DNA of 64,000 nt, from contig NZ_JFGT01000002.1 of assembly GCF_000599885.1 (NCBI RefSeq), positions 186,001-250,000 on the forward strand, given 5' to 3'. The stretch's first letter is position 1; each line of letters begins with the position of its first letter. The DNA comes from Pantoea sp. IMH (GTDB taxonomy: Bacteria > Pseudomonadota > Gammaproteobacteria > Enterobacterales > Enterobacteriaceae). Both the position numbers and the translations under genes were made by a program. The notes below the pieces were generated by a model, which had not been told where the DNA came from, searched no databases, and saw only the letters and a list, made by a program, of their open reading frames with translations. Shown here one piece after another: positions 63,093 through 64,000 of this stretch.

Positions 63093-63350
63093 TCAGCCTG
63101 GCGCGGTTTGCTGCTCCAGGTCGAGCAGCCAGGTCATCGCTTCTGCGCGGCTGGTCCGGCACATCTCAAAAGCGGGTTTCAGTCCGGCACAAACGGCAGG
63201 CCGCAGCGGCGACAAGAATATCCGGCAGCGCATATCCTCATCAAGCTGAACGCAGCGCGTGTTGGCAGGCTTGCCGTCCGGCATACCGGGAATAGGCGAT
63301 GAGATTGAGGGCGCGGTACAGCAGGCCCCGCAGGCAGTACGGCACTCCAT
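63093..63350 (-). CDS. yeiW: YkgJ-family cysteine cluster protein YeiW
   Basis: 85-residue protein with the N-terminal zinc/iron-type cysteine cluster [20 protein letters not shown], a conserved [19 protein letters not shown], and [20 protein letters not shown] (quoted in parts). E. coli YeiW has the same layout and length. The ATG is preceded by GGAGGG; a start five codons earlier is possible but less likely. Function is unknown; the Cys pattern suggests metal or Fe-S binding. Confidence 0.88.
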   Translation of the reverse strand: MECRTACGACCTAPSISSPIPGMPDGKPANTRCVQLDEDMRCRIFLSPLRPAVCAGLKPAFEMCRTSRAEAMTWLLDLEQQTAPG

Positions 63351-63531
63351 AACGTCCCTCCTCAATGAAAGCGCGACAATAGCAGGCAGCCTGCGGGAAT
63401 ACTATCCTTTAGTGAGTCCTTTTTTACGCAGGTTTTACGCGTCCGGCGTCCGGTGACTACTTGCCTGAAACCGCCGGCAAGAGTAAGTTGACGCGAGAAA
63501 TTTCACCGGCCCCTTCTGTCGAGAGAATGTA

Positions 63532-64000
63532 ATGCCAAGAGCAAATGAGATAAAAAAAGGTATGGCGGTCAGCTTTAACGGCAAGTTGCTGTTAGTTAAA
63601 GATATTGACGTGCAAAGCCCGAGCGCCCGTGGCGCTTCCACCCTCTATAAAATGCGTTTTACCGATATCCGTACCGGACTGAAAGTAGAAGAGCGTTTTA
63701 AGGGCGATGATATTATTGACGCCATCTCCCTGAGCCGCCGCCAGGTGACCTTTTCCTATATTGATGGCGATGAATACGTCTTTATGGATGATGAAGACTA
63801 CACGCCTTACGTCTTCAAAAAAGAACAGATTGAAGAAGAGCTGCTGTTTATTCCGGAAGGCGGCATTCCGGGGATCCAGGTTTTGACCATGGATGGACAG
63901 GTGCTGGCGCTGGAACTGCCACAAACCCTGGATATGGTGATAACCGAAACCACGCCCGGCATTAAAGGCGCTTCTGCCAGCGCCAGAACCAAGCCGGCCA
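63532..64000 (+). CDS. efpL: Elongation factor P-like protein EfpL (YeiP), 5' part
   Basis: Partial gene cut by the window end after 156 codons of an expected ~190. The product starts [20 protein letters not shown] and carries the EfpL-type acceptor loop [18 protein letters not shown] in place of the KPGKG loop of EF-P. It continues through [20 protein letters not shown] and the second OB-fold region [14 protein letters not shown]. EfpL helps ribosomes past proline-rich and related stalling motifs. It sits downstream of setB and yeiW (opposite strand), as in E. coli. Confidence 0.96.
   Translation, partial: MPRANEIKKGMAVSFNGKLLLVKDIDVQSPSARGASTLYKMRFTDIRTGLKVEERFKGDDIIDAISLSRRQVTFSYIDGDEYVFMDDEDYTPYVFKKEQIEEELLFIPEGGIPGIQVLTMDGQVLALELPQTLDMVITETTPGIKGASASARTKPA

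Overview
The window is chromosomal DNA from an enterobacterium. Gene content and order (mdtABCD-baeSR, yegQ-cyaR-yegS, fbaB, thiMD, apbC/metG, yohJK-cdd, maeA, sanA, mglBAC-galS, yeiB-folE, cirA, lysP, yeiE/yeiH-nfo, fruBKA, setB, yeiW, efpL) track the 46-49 min region of Escherichia coli, but with departures that fit the Erwiniaceae (Pantoea/Erwinia/Mixta type) better than E. coli itself. The genus is inferred from protein divergence and gene order, not proven. Most of the window is moderately GC-rich core chromosome; one block (about 22.1-27.1 kb) is visibly more AT-rich and is accessory.

Layout. 0.3-11.3 kb: the tightly overlapping mdtABCD-baeSR drug/envelope-stress efflux operon. 11.5-14.1 kb: yegQ (trhP), a CyaR-like small RNA with a class II CRP promoter, and the lipid kinase yegS. 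14.2-19.2 kb: an rsp-type sugar-acid cluster (rspB dehydrogenase, MFS transporter, mannitol-dehydrogenase-family oxidoreductase, RspR-type GntR regulator) with a matching operator, but without rspA. 19.2-22.1 kb (minus strand): fbaB and thiMD under a TPP riboswitch. 22.1-27.1 kb: a small degraded island carrying 12-bp iterons, a dead IS3-family element, a broken phage-type gene, an orphan type VI secretion cargo cassette (PAAR protein, PAAR effector with a glycine-zipper C-terminus, two-helix membrane protein as probable immunity) and a tyrosine-recombinase pseudogene interrupted only by three in-frame amber codons.

27.4-36.5 kb: a small unknown gene, a GNAT acetyltransferase, apbC/metG divergent pair, yohJK-cdd with a perfect CRP site, maeA and sanA. 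36.5-42.9 kb (minus): mglBAC galactose ABC importer and its repressor galS, each with gal operator and CRP site at class II spacing, then yeiB and folE. 43.7-48 kb: an MFS exporter divergent from a PtrR-like LysR gene, followed by the glutathione-dependent formaldehyde detoxification pair frmA and yeiG. 48.2-52.3 kb (minus): a Fur-box-preceded ferric-siderophore permease/ATPase pair with no binding-protein gene, and the receptor cirA. 52.4-57.4 kb: lysP, yeiE with a DUF1232 gene, yeiH, nfo. 57.6-61.5 kb: the fruBKA fructose PTS operon with two Cra operators. 61.8-64 kb: setB, yeiW and the 5' part of efpL, cut by the window end.

No rRNA, tRNA or CRISPR array was seen. The most unusual content is the 22.1-27.1 kb island; next are the binding-protein-less siderophore importer and the rspA-less rsp cluster.
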